DNA of 64,000 bases from the NCBI GenBank assembly GCA_964017045.1, contig OZ024808.1, positions 20,949,284-21,013,283 on the forward strand, in the 5' to 3' direction. Shown here piece by piece: positions 36,408 through 48,514 of the stretch. Position 1 is the stretch's first letter, and each line of letters opens with the position of its first letter. Source of the stretch: Omphiscola glabra. Its lineage: Eukaryota > Mollusca > Gastropoda > Lymnaeidae. A program made the position numbers and the translations under genes. Below the pieces are notes generated by a model. It made no database searches. It saw only the letters and a list, made by a program, of their open reading frames with translations, and was not told where the DNA came from.

Positions 36408-36860
36408 ATATTAGACTAACAATATTAGACTTGAGTTTCCTTGATGCATATCTCTTTTATCTTACCTCTATCGATATGTCGAGGCTCTAAGTCTGAGTTT
36501 TAGATTTAACAAAAAAAAAACAAACTTTAGGGTAAAATCATCGCCAGTCATGTGGTAAATAAAGTTGTCATATTTCACATTTTTATTTCAATGTTATGTC
36601 GCCCCTATGTCTTTGACGGCTTAATAATTATTATCAGCAACATCATCACTTATCAAAAAGACCTGATTGGATGGAAATGTTATAAAAAGAAATACATTCA
36701 TTCTTCTTCCCATAGTTCCTGCGCTAAGCGATCAAAATAAAACACAACGACAGCGGTTATGCATAAGTGAATAAGTGTCACACGTGACATGCCTACTGAA
36801 TGCTTATTTACACTAAAGTCAAGATTTTTCAAGAAAATTAATTTTTTTTTTGGGCAAAGG

Positions 36861-36868
36861 TATAAATA
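36861..36868 (+). promoter_or_regulatory. TATA box upstream of the broken GIMAP copy
   Basis: TATAAATA, followed 25-35 bp later by CACACAGCATAG. Next comes a non-coding exon of about 95 bp that ends at GTAAGT (donor 36987). The acceptor at 37497-37498 then opens the GIMAP-like exon. This leader structure is inferred from motifs. Confidence 0.45.
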
Positions 36869-37498
36869 GGTGACACTGTGACACACAGCATAGAGTCACG
36901 CAGGCAAACACTGGCTACGTCTATCGTTTGCTGTGTCTTTATTTGTATAATCTCCTACATTGTGATAAGTTAAAATAATTGCGCCTGTAAGTAATATAGT
37001 GTTTTCGATTAAGTCAATGTTAACTTTAAAGTAAAAGCGTACACAAAAGGCAGGAGGTTATTAATTATTGCTCTTTATAAATACAATTTTAAATTAACTA
37101 AAGAAGAAACACTTTTAATCATAAACAAAAAAAAAAATGACTTTTAAAAAATAGTATAGGATGTAAATAAACTGAAATGTGAAACATTTTTTTTTTAAAA
37201 ATCGTTATGCATCCACGAAAGTATAACATTGTTTGTCCGTTTCATCGTTAGATATCCATCAAACATTTCTAGTCGATATCGTGTTATCGTGCAGTTCAAA
37301 ATACGATTTTAACATTAAAACAATAAGCTCAATTTTGTTTTTGCAATGCTAATAATGTGTCTCAATATCAGTTTGGATGTAGGATACTAAATCATCTCCT
37401 TATTATCATATACTAATGATTAAAACTATTTTTTCTACTGATTTTTTCTATCATCTCAAAAAAAAAAATATATATATTTCTATCACTTTTAAATATAG

Positions 37499-38710
37499 GT
37501 GACACCAAATATAGAAGCTTACAACTGACGATTAAAAATAAAAATGGGCACTTACTTCTAATGGGAAGATCCGGAAATGGTAAAAGCTCTACCGGAAATA
37601 CTATTGCGGGAGCAACGATTTTCAGTGCGTTTGGAGACACCGCGTCTGTCACACGACATGTTAAAAAGTATTCTCTGAAACTATGGGGGAAAGACATTAC
37701 TGTGATTGATACACACCGGTCTCATGGACATCAGCATGGACGACATGGAAGGCTGTTATTTTGCTCGGAAAATCATGGAGGATGCCTTTAAAATTTGAGA
37801 AGAAGGTTTTCATACATTCTTAATTGTGTTAAGCTACTCAAACAAATACAGGGCAGAAGAAAAAAACATAGTTAGAATGTTAAAGGAAATATTCGGCCAG
37901 TACGTATTTCAATTTACCATACTGATATTTACGCACGGTGATGACTTTGATGTGAAAAAGAAAGCAACGGACGCCGAAACAATTCAAAAAAAGTTCATGG
38001 AATGGTGTACTTCAAAGGTAAAGGGTGATCTGAAAGTTTTGATTCAAGCATGCAATTACAGGACAGTTTTATTTCACAATAATCCTGATTACAAAGGGGA
38101 CAGAGACGTTGAGTTGGGTGCGCTACAACGACACGCTGAAAGCATTAAAATGTCCAAAAAAAATCTAGACAAAATCGTATTTTGACGCCACCCGTAAGAG
38201 CAGAGATAATTTAATTTTGACCATGTGCTTGGATCTATTGAAAGAAAAAATACGCAAGGAATTAGAAACACTTCTTCGTAAATTTCAACTAATTACAAAT
38301 CAAGAAACTACACTTCTATTCGCTGGGAAGGAACTCTTAGATGATTTCAATACGAAAGGAAACACGCTCCTTTTATCGTTCCGTGGGGCCGTTACGAGCC
38401 TGACAAGTAATTTCAGAGACAGAGACACAAACAGTGCCAAGCATGATCTACTCATGGAAGTCCAAAAAAATATTGAGCGCCCAACTGTTTTCAAGCTACA
38501 ACAGCTGGTTTGTGACATTGACACACTTTTGAATCCTGAAAAAAGCAAAGTGAACCTAAAGAGGAAAATACGGGAACTGTTGCAGTATATATTAGAGAGG
38601 AGGCCCATGGGACAGGCCTGTTGAGTGTTGAGATAGGCATGGTTGAATTATTTCAAAGTGTTGTTGAGGCCTACGACACAAGCAAAACTATGATAGCCGA
38701 AAGTGAATAG
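37499..38710 (+). pseudogene. GIMAP/AIG1-type GTPase pseudogene
   Basis: Collinear with the intact gene at 46350-47537 over its whole length. The P-loop GRSGNGKSS and the SAFGDT..SVTRHVKK switch region are intact. At the DTPG motif a net frame change follows VIDT. A TGA then replaces the Cys codon in KICKEG. A further frame slip lies near 38180 (IVF, before DATRKSRD), and another near the end (38600). Entry into the exon is by splicing rather than at an ATG: the frame is open from the acceptor at 37498. Three or more independent lesions argue for a real pseudogene over one assembly error, though raw-read errors in A-runs could explain some. Confidence 0.85.
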
Positions 38711-38777
38711 TGCGCAAAGATTATCTACATTTATCTGAGGGATGATGACTTTCTTAAAAGAAAACTGGATTTCCATT

Positions 38778-38972
38778 TTATGTTTGTATGCTTACATGTT
38801 TGTATTTTCGTATGTTTTATGTTTGTATGTTTCTATGTTGTATGTTTATATGTTTATGTGTTTGTATATTTTATGTTTGTATGTTTATATGGTGTATGTT
38901 TATATGTTTGTATGTTTGTAGGTTTATATGTTTGTATGTTGTATGTTTATTTGTTTATATGTTAATATGTTT
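38778..38972. repeat. TGTTTGTATGTTTATA-rich repeat
   Basis: Degenerate units of 8-16 bp built on TGTTTGTATGTTTATATGT directly follow the GIMAP pseudogene. Periodic Cys/Val/Phe ORFs here are artefacts. Confidence 0.85.
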
Positions 38973-39669
38973 AAATTTATGCCAAGCTTCCAGTGACTGA
39001 ATTGAAACATTCTTCTATTTAAAAACATTGTTGCTTCTGTTTTGCAGTTTTTTTTTTCTTTCACAAAAATGAAAAGTTTTATTTTAAAATTTCTTAGAGT
39101 AGCACTTATACGCTGGAGTGACGGAACAAATAAATGTAGCTTGACCGAATACAAGTAAATGTGTAAACACATTATTAAAAATCAGCCAAAATATAAATAA
39201 GAGAACCAAAAGATCATATGTTAATGCACACCAAAAAAAAAAAAAAAAAACAACAACAAACAAACAAACAAAAAACTTATTCAATGAAAACTCTCAATAG
39301 TTTGAGCCCACCATTTTCAAACAATATCTATATTTTCCATGCATTTACACGAAATAGCACACACCTTCCCTGTCAAACATATAACAGCTATGAAGGAAAT
39401 GTAGAGATTGGATTTTTTTAAGTTTTTGACCAAAAAAAAAAAAAAAGAGTTATCTTTCTTTATTTATCTTACTTTTATGCAGTCCAGTAAATCGGTAAAA
39501 ATTTCTTCGACATTAAAACATATTTTATATTGGTTTATTCGTGACGTAAACCACATGTGAACATCATCTCTTTAGGGCTCAGTTAGTATCTTTAAGTTTT
39601 TAAGATGTGTTGTTACATAGTTTATACGCAAAAGGCGCCACTTCTTTCTCTTTTTTCAAAGGGAAGATA

Positions 39670-40000
39670 ACATGAAATTCCCGACAACTGCGCTAATTGA
39701 GATTCTTACACAAATATCCCAAATGCGTTTGGTGCGTAACATTTTCTTTGTTCGTTTGTTTGGGCTGTTTTTTTTTTTGAAACGGTTGGTGAAATGAATC
39801 TGCTGTGCAAAGACGGGCGGCTCATTACAATATTAATATAGCTCAAAGGCCTATCGAAGGGGATGGGAGTACACAATGGGATTCTTATAAAGTGCGCTAC
39901 TTGTATGCATTTTTTTTTTGTCAGCCCAACCTCCTTAACTCCCGCTATTACATTTTGTAAAGGATTATACGAAAAAAAAATGTTTCTAGGGGATGTGTAG
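39670..40000 (+). repeat. Dispersed repeat, copy B
   Basis: Shares with copy C (48515-48880) the ordered segments TTCCCGACAACTG/TTCCTGATAACTG, GTGCGTAACATTTTC/GTCCGTAATATTTTC, AATATTAATATAG, GGGATTCTT and GTGCGCTACTTG/GTGCGTTACTTG. Its AATATTAATATAG lies about 1.12 kb after the end of the GIMAP pseudogene, almost the same distance as in copy C. Confidence 0.7.
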
Positions 40001-40252
40001 TTAAATAATAACGTCAATGAAAATTCTTGTAAAGATACAAAACATACGAAGTAAATGTTAGCTCGAAATACGTTTTACTTGAGGTAAATAAATAAAAAAA
40101 ATTAAAAAAAGCAATATCTGGGAACCGGATAAATATCGTAAGATAAAAAAAAATATTTAGTGTTGAAATCATTTTCACGAAGCTAAAAATAGCATTACAA
40201 ATTGGCTGTTTGCTAATGATTTCCTGAAGTCCTTATCCACACACACACACAC

Positions 40253-40590
40253 ACACACGGTCTAAAGACGACACGCAACGACTGAAGGCGACACGCGAGG
40301 GCTGAAGACGACACGCGAGGGCTGAAGACGACACGCGAGGGCTGAAGACGACACGCGAGGGCTGAAGACGACACGCGAGGACTGAAGACGACACGCGAGG
40401 ACTGAAGACGACACGCACGGACTGAAGACGAAACGTGAGGACTGAAGACGACACGCGAGGACTGAAGACGACACGTGAGGACTGAAGACGACATGCAAGG
40501 ACTGAAGACGACACGTAAGGACTGAAGACGACACGCAAGGACTGAAGACGACACGCACAGGCTAAGGACCAGACGCGAGGAGCTAAGAGC
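40253..40590. repeat. 20-bp minisatellite, about 17 units
   Basis: Unit GAAGACGACACGCGAGGGCT, with GGACT, CACGC and CGTGA variants; preceded by a (CA)n run. Relatively GC-rich for this window. Confidence 0.95.
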
Positions 40591-40664
40591 AGAATACAGA
40601 GTTAACAACCAGAATAATCCTCCCACCTCGTACACACAATTTATTGACCTCTTTCTTCCAAGAT

Positions 40665-40925
40665 GCCTACGTATGCAATTCTTCGTGTGCGTACGCAGTT
40701 CTTCGTGTGCGTACGCAATTCTTCGTGTGCGTACACAATTATTTCGGGTACGTACGCAATTCTTCGTGTGCGTACGTAATTCTTCGTGTGCGTACGCAAT
40801 TCTTCGTGTGCGTACGCAATTCTTCGTGTGCGTACGCAATTCTTCGTGTGCGTACACAATTCTTTCGGGTACGTACGCAATTCTTCGCGTCCGTACACAA
40901 TTTTTAGGGTACGCACACAATTCTT
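40665..40925. repeat. Second 20-bp minisatellite, 13 units
   Basis: Unit GTACGCAATTCTTCGTGTGC. It is unrelated in sequence to the array 75 bp upstream but has the same period. CGTACG palindromes recur in each unit. Confidence 0.95.
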
Positions 40926-41307
40926 CATCGGAGATAATCAAGGCATTTTAGTTTACATATATTAGGTCACTTTTATGGTTCATGAAGCCTTAAATTCATC
41001 GTTATGAGCATGCCATTGATGTTTTTCGTAATAGATAATATTTGTTCGGTCAATCTTCTTTATTGTTTGATTATTCTTTCTTGTTTTCTCTACCAAGAAA
41101 CAAAATATTATGAATCAATTCTTTGCCCGAATTCTTATAAATAGAGTGGATATGAAGTAGTTTTAAAACAAAATCTTTTGAGAATGAAATAAACGATATA
41201 AAAAAATCGTTTGTTCTGGAAACTTAAAGACCTCTTAAAAATATTGTTAACACGGAGCGGCAGTACGTGGTTTGTGTCAGCGGCAGGCCGATTGGAAGTT
41301 CTTTGTC

Positions 41308-42050
41308 ACCGTACCATTGTCACCGTACCATTGTCACCGTACCATTGTCACCGTACCACTGTCACCATACCAATATCCCCACACCAATGTCTCCACACCA
41401 ATGTCTCAACACCAATGTCACCGCACCAATGTCACCGTACCAATGTCACCGTACCAATGTCACCGTACCAATGTCACCACACCAATGACATATACCAATA
41501 TCCCCCACACCAATGTCTCCACACCAATGTCACCACACCAATGTCACCGTACCGATGTCACCACACCAATGTCACCACACCAATGTCACCACACCAATGT
41601 CACCGTACCAATGTCACCGTACCGATGTCACCGTACCAATGTCACCGTACCGATGTCACCGTACTAATGTCACCACACCAATGTCACCACACCAATGTCA
41701 CCACACCAATGTCACCACACCGATGTCACCGCACCAATGTCACCGCACCAATGTCACCGTACCAATGTCACCGCACCAATGTCACCACACCAATGTCACC
41801 ACACCAATGTCACCACACCGATGTCACCGCACCAATGTCACCGCACCAATGTCACCGCACCAATATCACCGCACCAATGTCACCACACCGATGTCACCAC
41901 ACCGATGTCACCGCACCAATGTCACCGCACCAATGTCACCGCACCAATGTCACTGTACCAATGTCACCGTACCGATGTCACCGTACCAATGTCACCGTAC
42001 CGATGTCACCGTACCAATGTCACCGTACCAATGTCACCGTACCGATGTAA
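41308..42050. repeat. 14-bp minisatellite, about 53 units
   Basis: Unit CACCGTACCAATGT with CACCACA, CACCGCA and CCGATGT variants. It starts as CACCGTACCATTGT and drifts. All three plus frames stay open and read as PMSPHQCHRTNVT-type peptides; there is no gene. Confidence 0.96.
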
Positions 42051-42059
42051 CCGACTAAG

Positions 42060-44459
42060 TTTCTTCATGGTATTGTTTTCCTCTTGACGTGTCCTTTTCC
42101 TAGAAATTTATTTGAATCCTAACGAAAAGCGATCCTGTTTAGTACGAGTTGATTATAACAAACAAATCCTGCCAGCTGTTACAAAAATCGACGACACGCC
42201 TGCCAGCTTATGAATGAGTCAATGTATAAATCATCTGGCGTGTTGCTGGTGTCTGAAGCACAACAAAGGTATGGAAATCGGCAGCTTTTTAACAGCGCAC
42301 CACAGCAAAGTGCAAGGGGCACACCGGTGTGCTGTGGGACGATTTCAGGTGTGCCGCGCAAACGCCTTCAGGAACACAAATAAAAATGTATATGTTAAAA
42401 AATGGTGTGTTGCAACAGTAGGGACATTGCTTAGCCCTCAAGCTGTAAAACTCTGCGGTAACAGATTTGTTCAAAACAGACACATAATATAGAGCAATAC
42501 AGTGTAACATTTTACCTTGATGAATTTTAGATTAAATTTTGTAATTTAGTAGCAAACAAACAAAAAGTAGCAGTCAGGTAGTAAATGTAAAATGGCTGTT
42601 AAAGGGGCAATAAACTGCAATCTGGTTCGAAACATAGGAAGCAACGAAACGAAGTGTGGGAAAACCTGAAAAAGAGCCCTAGGTTTAATGGACAGGGTTA
42701 AGGTGGTGAGTGATGGGGAAACAAGAAATGGTGATTAAAAAACAATTCTGAAGCTCAATCCACACCAAAGACCATTTAAGCAAAAACATCACAAGCTCCC
42801 TGGGTGGATAGAACTCGTTAACCTTGGATGGAAACTCATCTAAGAGAATGAAACTCTGAATTCAAACCCGGAGATGGAGTCCCGTAGGCGGATAACGTTG
42901 GTACAAAGACAAATTCCTTCGAAGCCACTGGTGCCAAGCTGTATCATCCACATGATGTTCCCTTGGTGTATCCAGCGGCGTGGAGAGAGGCGATTTGCTG
43001 TTAGGCACAAGCTTATAATACAGGAAGAAAAATCCCAGGCCGTGTGGATCTCGTCCTGGGTAGTCCACATCATCGTCACACACACGCCTACCCATCAGCT
43101 TACAACAACCATCCGTCCTAACTGTAGGCTTTTGAGATGGGACGGGGGAAGGTGTTGGGGGTATATGACATTCTACTTTATAATGTAATGCCCGAATAAA
43201 GAGCAAAGCAAGCGCTCGTTGATTTTTTAAAAAAATCTTCTTTTGTGGATAATTTACAGATTAAAATTTTGATACATTTAATTAGGAGAAAAAAACACAC
43301 GGCAAAATAAAATATCTGTTTCTTCTACATTTAATTGGAATCCTTCGGCTTCAGACAGCGTCTTACTAACCTTCTGTACACACTTTCTGTGCGTAATAAA
43401 TTTCAATAAGGTAATTTTTTATATTGTGGATCAATTTTTAATGCATTTAAACATATGATAATATATCATATTTTACTCTTGTATATTTTCTTTTCTTATC
43501 TTCCTGAAAAGTCTTGCAAACTTAAAAAAAAACACATTTGTTTTAACGGGATAAGACAAGGATGATAACATGACTCCAAAAAGTTATTAACTGAAATACG
43601 CTTGAGGGTCACTGGTCGACCACAAGCTGTTTCAGCCCATGTATTACGGACCGTTATAAATTGAAAATTTAATCTCTTAATTTTAGATTATGACTCGTTC
43701 TAGAAACAGTCCATAATAAAGGACGATACCAACGTTTAAAAATAATAACAAATAAAACGACAATCAAGGCCAGAGCTAATTACAATTAATAACTTTTTAA
43801 TTTGTGAACTTCAATTAAATAATAACAGCAAGAGAAATATGATTAAAATTATAAACTTACAGATTTGCTGGTACCGGTACTGTATATAAAAATACAATGA
43901 GCACAAAATTGTATGAGAAAATAAAAAATCTACACACAACAAAGTATTCAATAATGACACAGCACATCTCGTGATCAAAAGAATATCTCTACCCCTCTCG
44001 GTCAGCCCTTTTTATAGGCAGTTTCAGATGATCATTCGGGAAATGGAATACGCAGTTTTACCGCTTCCCGCATTCTTTAGATCATTCTATTATGTTCGAT
44101 AGAAACGGACGATAGTAGCTGAAATGTTAACAAAGGGATATTTTCCTAGCCGCCCCCAACACGGCCTTGACTGTGAAAGAGGTCAGGCATGGGGAAGGCG
44201 TGCCAAGCGTGTATCAAAACACGTCATCCCTCATAACAACATTGTTTGGCGTCAGGATAAATTAAAACACCAAATCTCTCGGGAAAAGACAACCACTTTT
44301 GCAAGTTATATTTTGCAGACTGTTCCACAAACGGCACTGGACACATCATATATTTGTTTCTTGTGTGAGTTACTTTGGAAAGCCCATTAAATTTGAGTAT
44401 CACAATTTACAAATAATTAATATCGGTAAAATTTGTAGTTTACCTAGTAATAAATAAAT

Positions 44460-44517
<58 letters not shown>

Positions 44518-45451
44518 CCCCACTATTTATTTACTTATCATTCAATTTTAACGCTTAAGTCGCTCTACGGTAAAACAAAAAAGGTGTCCAGAAACTGAAC
44601 TAAAAGCAATAGGTACATGAACTCCAGCACACGACTAATAGATTGGAAACATTAACCATTTATGGACCAACCTGTGGAATAGGGATGGAGTTTAAGATTG
44701 GTGCCCACATTTTTCATTTTTTCAATAAATGTATATACACATTTAAGTTTTGATGTATGATGCATAACATATGTGATTTAATTTTAGAATCGATCAAAAT
44801 GGCGACCGTTAATAACACGTACCAGGATCAAGACGTTTCCTGGGTGAAGGGGGGTGGGGGTTATTTATCGGTTACAATAGCTGACTTTTATTGTTTTTGA
44901 AGATGTGCCTTTGGGAGTGAGGTGGGAATAGGGGGGTGGGATCAGCATGCGTACCCGAAAACAAACCCCATTTTAAATATTCAAACCAGAATTTGGTGGA
45001 AGATAGTTTTAGAATGATCGGACTAGGCAAAGAAATTGCAATTTTGAAATAAAGAATTTGATTTCTTAAATTTTTGATTTGGTAAAGAAAAAAAAACAGT
45101 CTTCATTCTACATGGCATCATCAAGGATGACTGCCCTAATAAAGACATTATTTTATGAAACAATATTGCTATCTAATTATCCTACTTACAAAGAAATGTT
45201 CATATTTAAGCATATCATGACATGCCATTGACGGCTGTAAAATGAACCAATCATAGAATTGTTCAAGTGGTGTAAGACGTGTGAAGTTTAAGCCCCTCTT
45301 GGAGCGCAGGTTAACATTTTAGAACCTCTGGTCTCCCACAAGATGTTACACCCCAACAAGGCGAACCACACACTCATTTCCGGGAAAAACCGATTTCAGC
45401 GAATGTTCACAAAGAAACCTCTTTATTAATAACAACTTTTCCTTTTTGCAG
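42060..45451. other. Intergenic interval, no supported gene
   Basis: Holds a possible hAT-derived segment with CAGGTGTGCCGCG near 42346-42358, and a GC-richer block at about 42840-43190 whose ORFs (114 aa minus, 104 aa plus) overlap each other and are probably repeat-derived. A (TA)n microsatellite lies at 44463-44516. An 88-codon ORF at 44124-44390 is unrecognised. Confidence 0.45.
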
Positions 45452-45528
45452 ATCTTGAGGCGCACGTCTTCCGCAGAAGGCTGATGGTTGGTAGGTGTTG
45501 AGTGCTACTTTTGGTGCATCTACTACAA
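45452..45528 (+). other. Candidate 5'-UTR exon of the intact GIMAP gene
   Basis: A strong acceptor (AACTTTTCCTTTTTGCAG) and a GTGAGT donor bracket 77 bases with stops in all three frames, consistent with a non-coding leader exon. Splicing from 45529 to the ATCTAG acceptor at 46302-46307 would join it to the GIMAP coding exon. The broken copy has a similar non-coding leader. No cDNA is available here. Confidence 0.45.
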
Positions 45529-45631
45529 GTGAGTATCACAGTTTTTTGCGCTAACTTAAAATCTGTTACACATATGATAATGTATATATGCTGATAGCTC
45601 AAGTTTGAAGACGAAACAATTTTAATTTCTG

Positions 45632-45932
45632 GAAGAAGAAGAAGAAGAAGAAGAAGAAGAAGAAGAAGAAGAAGAAGAAGAAGAAGAAGAAGAAGAAGAA
45701 GAAGAAGAAGAAGAAGAAGAAGAAGAAGAAGAAGAAGAAGAAGAAGAAGAAGAAGAAGAAGAAGAAGAAGAAGAAGAAGAAGAAGAAGAAGAAGAAGAAG
45801 AAGAAGAAGAAGAAGAAGAAGAAGAAGAAGAAGAAGAAGAAGAAGAAGAAGAAGAAGAAGAAGAAGAAGAAGAAGAAGAAGAAGAAGAAGAAGAAGAAGA
45901 AGAAGAAGAAGAAGAAGAAGAAGAAGAAGAAG
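45632..45932. repeat. Pure (GAA)n microsatellite, about 100 units
   Basis: 301 bp of uninterrupted GAA on the plus strand, the sense strand of the adjacent GIMAP gene. If the leader exon at 45452-45528 is real, this is inside its first-mapped intron. Long pure GAA/TTC tracts can form triplexes and hinder transcription, as established for the human FXN intron. Poly-Leu and poly-Phe ORFs on the minus strand are artefacts. Confidence 0.98.
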
Positions 45933-46349
45933 CAATAAAAGATAAACAATTGACGTACTAATAAACAGAACGACTATTGGTTAGTTCACTGCTCTTGTGA
46001 GATTTGTGTTACAACGGTTTGATGTTTCAGCATTGAGTTGGCCATCAAAGTGTTGTCGACTCAGAGTTCGGAACATAATTCAAAGATTACGATTTTAATT
46101 TCATCTTTGTTTTTTTTTGTTTCCTCTGAACGATTATAAACCGCAAACGTCATAGTCAGCTTAGTTATTTACTGATAAATTTATTTCTGCTTATAATATA
46201 GTAATCAAAAGATTTTAACACAACGACAACATGCTTTAGCATTTCATCAAAACTTTAACTACCCCAAACTTGTAAGCTCTTTTTTTTAATTCCCTTATAA
46301 ATCTAGGTGAATAACAGAGGATTCTTAAGTTGTCAGCTGACTTCAAAAG

Positions 46350-47537
46350 ATGGGCTCGTCTGATTCTAAATTAAATGTACTTCTAGCCGGAAGAGCTGGG
46401 AATGGTAAGAGTTCCACGGGAAATTCTTTTGTAGGGGATAGTCTGTTCAGTGCGTTTGGAGACACTAATGCTGTAACCAGACGTGCTAAAAAGATTGAGA
46501 TTTCCCTCTTCGGCAAAGAAGTCACAGTGGTGGACACACCGGGGCTCATGGACAATTGGATGGAAGAAATCGAAAGCTGCTATTTTGCTAGGAGAATCAT
46601 GGAGGATGCCTTTAAAATATGCAAGGAGGGTTTTCATTCAATTTTGATCGTATTGAGTTACTCAAACAGATTCAGTGCAGAAGAGCAAAAAGTAATCGAA
46701 ATGTTGAAAGAAATATTCGGTCAATCCTTGTTACAATTCGCCATCCTGATATTTACGCATGGTGATAACTTTGATAAGGATTTTAATGTTAGTGATTCAG
46801 AAGAAAGTCAAGCCAGCTTCTTGCAGTGGTGTTCACAATTAAAAGGTGATCTGAAAGATTTGCTTGAAGCCTGTAACCACAGGGCCGTGTTATTCCATAA
46901 TAATCATGATTACACCGGGAACAGGGAGGTTGAAAAGCGTGCGCTACAAAGACACACTGAAAGCATTAAAGTGTCAAAGAAAGTATACACGCAGTGGCAT
47001 TTCGACGCCGCTCGCAAGAGTAGAGAGCGTTTAGTTTTGACTACTTACTTAGGGCCACTGAAAGTGAAAATACTCGATGAATTGGCAACACTCAAACACG
47101 AATTTCATCTAATTACCAATCAAGAAAAAACACTTTTCGGTGATGCTGATGAACTTTTAAAAGATCTCAACCCTTCAACTTACACAAAATTTTCAACCAT
47201 CTGTAGTGCTGTAGACGATATCAAAAAGAAATTCAGTGACAAGGAAACGAACAAAACCAAGCGTGACCTACTTTTGAGAGTCAAAGCTGCCATCAACGTC
47301 CGAAGCATTTACAAGCTGCAGAGATTCGTGGGTGACCTTGACACACTTTTGAATCCTGAAAAAAGCAAGCTGAATTTAAAGAGAAAAATTCGCGAACTGC
47401 TGCAGTGTGTTACAGAGGAGGCTCATGACACTGGTCTGCTGGACGAGGAAATAAGAAATGTTAAATCGTTTCAAAGAGAAGTCGAGGACTACGACACGAG
47501 ACAAACTATTGTAACGGAAATGTTAAATAAACCCTAA
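46350..47537 (+). CDS. GIMAP/AIG1-family GTPase, 395 aa
   Basis: A single coding exon. G1 P-loop GRAGNGKSS at residues 14-22; G2 Thr near 43; G3 DTPG at 62-65; the AIG1-specific box VLSYSNRFSAEEQKVIEML at about 101-119; G4 as THGD at 136-139; a G5-like RAVLFHNN near 178-185. Residues 200-395 are charged and probably helical. There is no C-terminal membrane segment. The ATG is chosen because the P-loop follows at the usual distance and TGA stands in frame upstream. GIMAPs bind GTP and form membrane-associated oligomers; snail members respond to pathogens. A degraded tandem copy lies at 37499-38710. An AATAAA overlaps the stop region. Confidence 0.95.
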   Translation: MGSSDSKLNVLLAGRAGNGKSSTGNSFVGDSLFSAFGDTNAVTRRAKKIEISLFGKEVTVVDTPGLMDNWMEEIESCYFARRIMEDAFKICKEGFHSILIVLSYSNRFSAEEQKVIEMLKEIFGQSLLQFAILIFTHGDNFDKDFNVSDSEESQASFLQWCSQLKGDLKDLLEACNHRAVLFHNNHDYTGNREVEKRALQRHTESIKVSKKVYTQWHFDAARKSRERLVLTTYLGPLKVKILDELATLKHEFHLITNQEKTLFGDADELLKDLNPSTYTKFSTICSAVDDIKKKFSDKETNKTKRDLLLRVKAAINVRSIYKLQRFVGDLDTLLNPEKSKLNLKRKIRELLQCVTEEAHDTGLLDEEIRNVKSFQREVEDYDTRQTIVTEMLNKP

Positions 47538-47659
47538 AGACTATAAACACCACTGATTTGAGAGTATAGGTGTGTGAAAAAAAAAATTAAATGGAAAAGT
47601 AAGCTTAATTTCCCAGCATGCCAAGCTCCGTGTGAATGAATTTGATTGTTGACAAATGT

Positions 47660-47845
47660 AGAAACTGATCTACGATGATTCTCATAAGGACATTTCTGAC
47701 ACTTTATGTATGATCTACAATGATTCTTATAATGATATTTTTGACATTTTATGTATGATCTACATTGATTCACATAAGGATATTTTTGACACTTTATGTA
47801 TGATCTACATGATTCTCCGTAGGATATTTTTGACATGTTATGCAT
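47660..47845. repeat. 45-bp repeat, four units, 3' of GIMAP
   Basis: Units contain GATCTACAATGATTCTCATA and GGATATTTTTGACACTTTAT; the last units are shorter. It starts about 120 bp after the GIMAP stop and is likely to be transcribed in its 3' UTR. Confidence 0.88.
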
Positions 47846-48514
47846 TTTTGTTATTTACGTTTTAAACGATTTTTTTTTATAATTTATTTTTAATTATAAA
47901 AGATGTATATTTCATTTACTCCATAACCTAAAACTAAATCCTTCGGTTTAACTCCTTTTTGACCCAAAGGCCCCTTACCATTGCACCTTATTTGATGAAC
48001 TAGCGAGGAGCATTTACTTGATATTTAAAAGGAAAAAAGGCAGATATTTTTATAAATTTAATATTTGAGATCTTACTAATTAAAAAAAGCATATACATTA
48101 CAAAGCACTAAAATTCTTTTAACTTTATGTCGGGAAAATATGTTTGAAAAAGTTAAAATCTGCTAAAATTTTATTTCCGAGAAAAGGCACCGCGTTTCCA
48201 AATGATGAATTTCTTGATAACTTGTATTTTATTTTGTGTACAAAGGACGCGTTGAAAACAAAAGCAACTGATTATTCTGAAAACGAACTGTTATTTAATG
48301 GATGTTTTCCTTACAGTTAGTTCCATAAAGTAAATTAAAATGGATTTTTTGTGAAATGTAGTAAATATAATAACACACATTTTTATATATTACGCTTCTG
48401 GTGTGGCTGCTTCCATTTCCGTCTACTTCCTAACAAGCTTTCGTAGCGTTTGCTATATGCATTGTATATTATGAAGTATATTTGGGTATGGAAAAAGGCG
48501 TTCTTTCTAGATAT

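Noticed and set aside
41211..42058. Overlapping ORFs of up to 279 codons with PMSPHQCH-type repeats
   Set aside because: Products of the 14-bp array in all three plus frames; no unique coding part of note.
42840..43206. Opposed ORFs of 104 and 114 codons
   Set aside because: They overlap on both strands in a GC-richer block that looks repeat-derived; no domain or splice sites recognised.
45426..45949. Poly-Leu and poly-Phe ORFs on the minus strand
   Set aside because: Translation of the GAA/TTC microsatellite.
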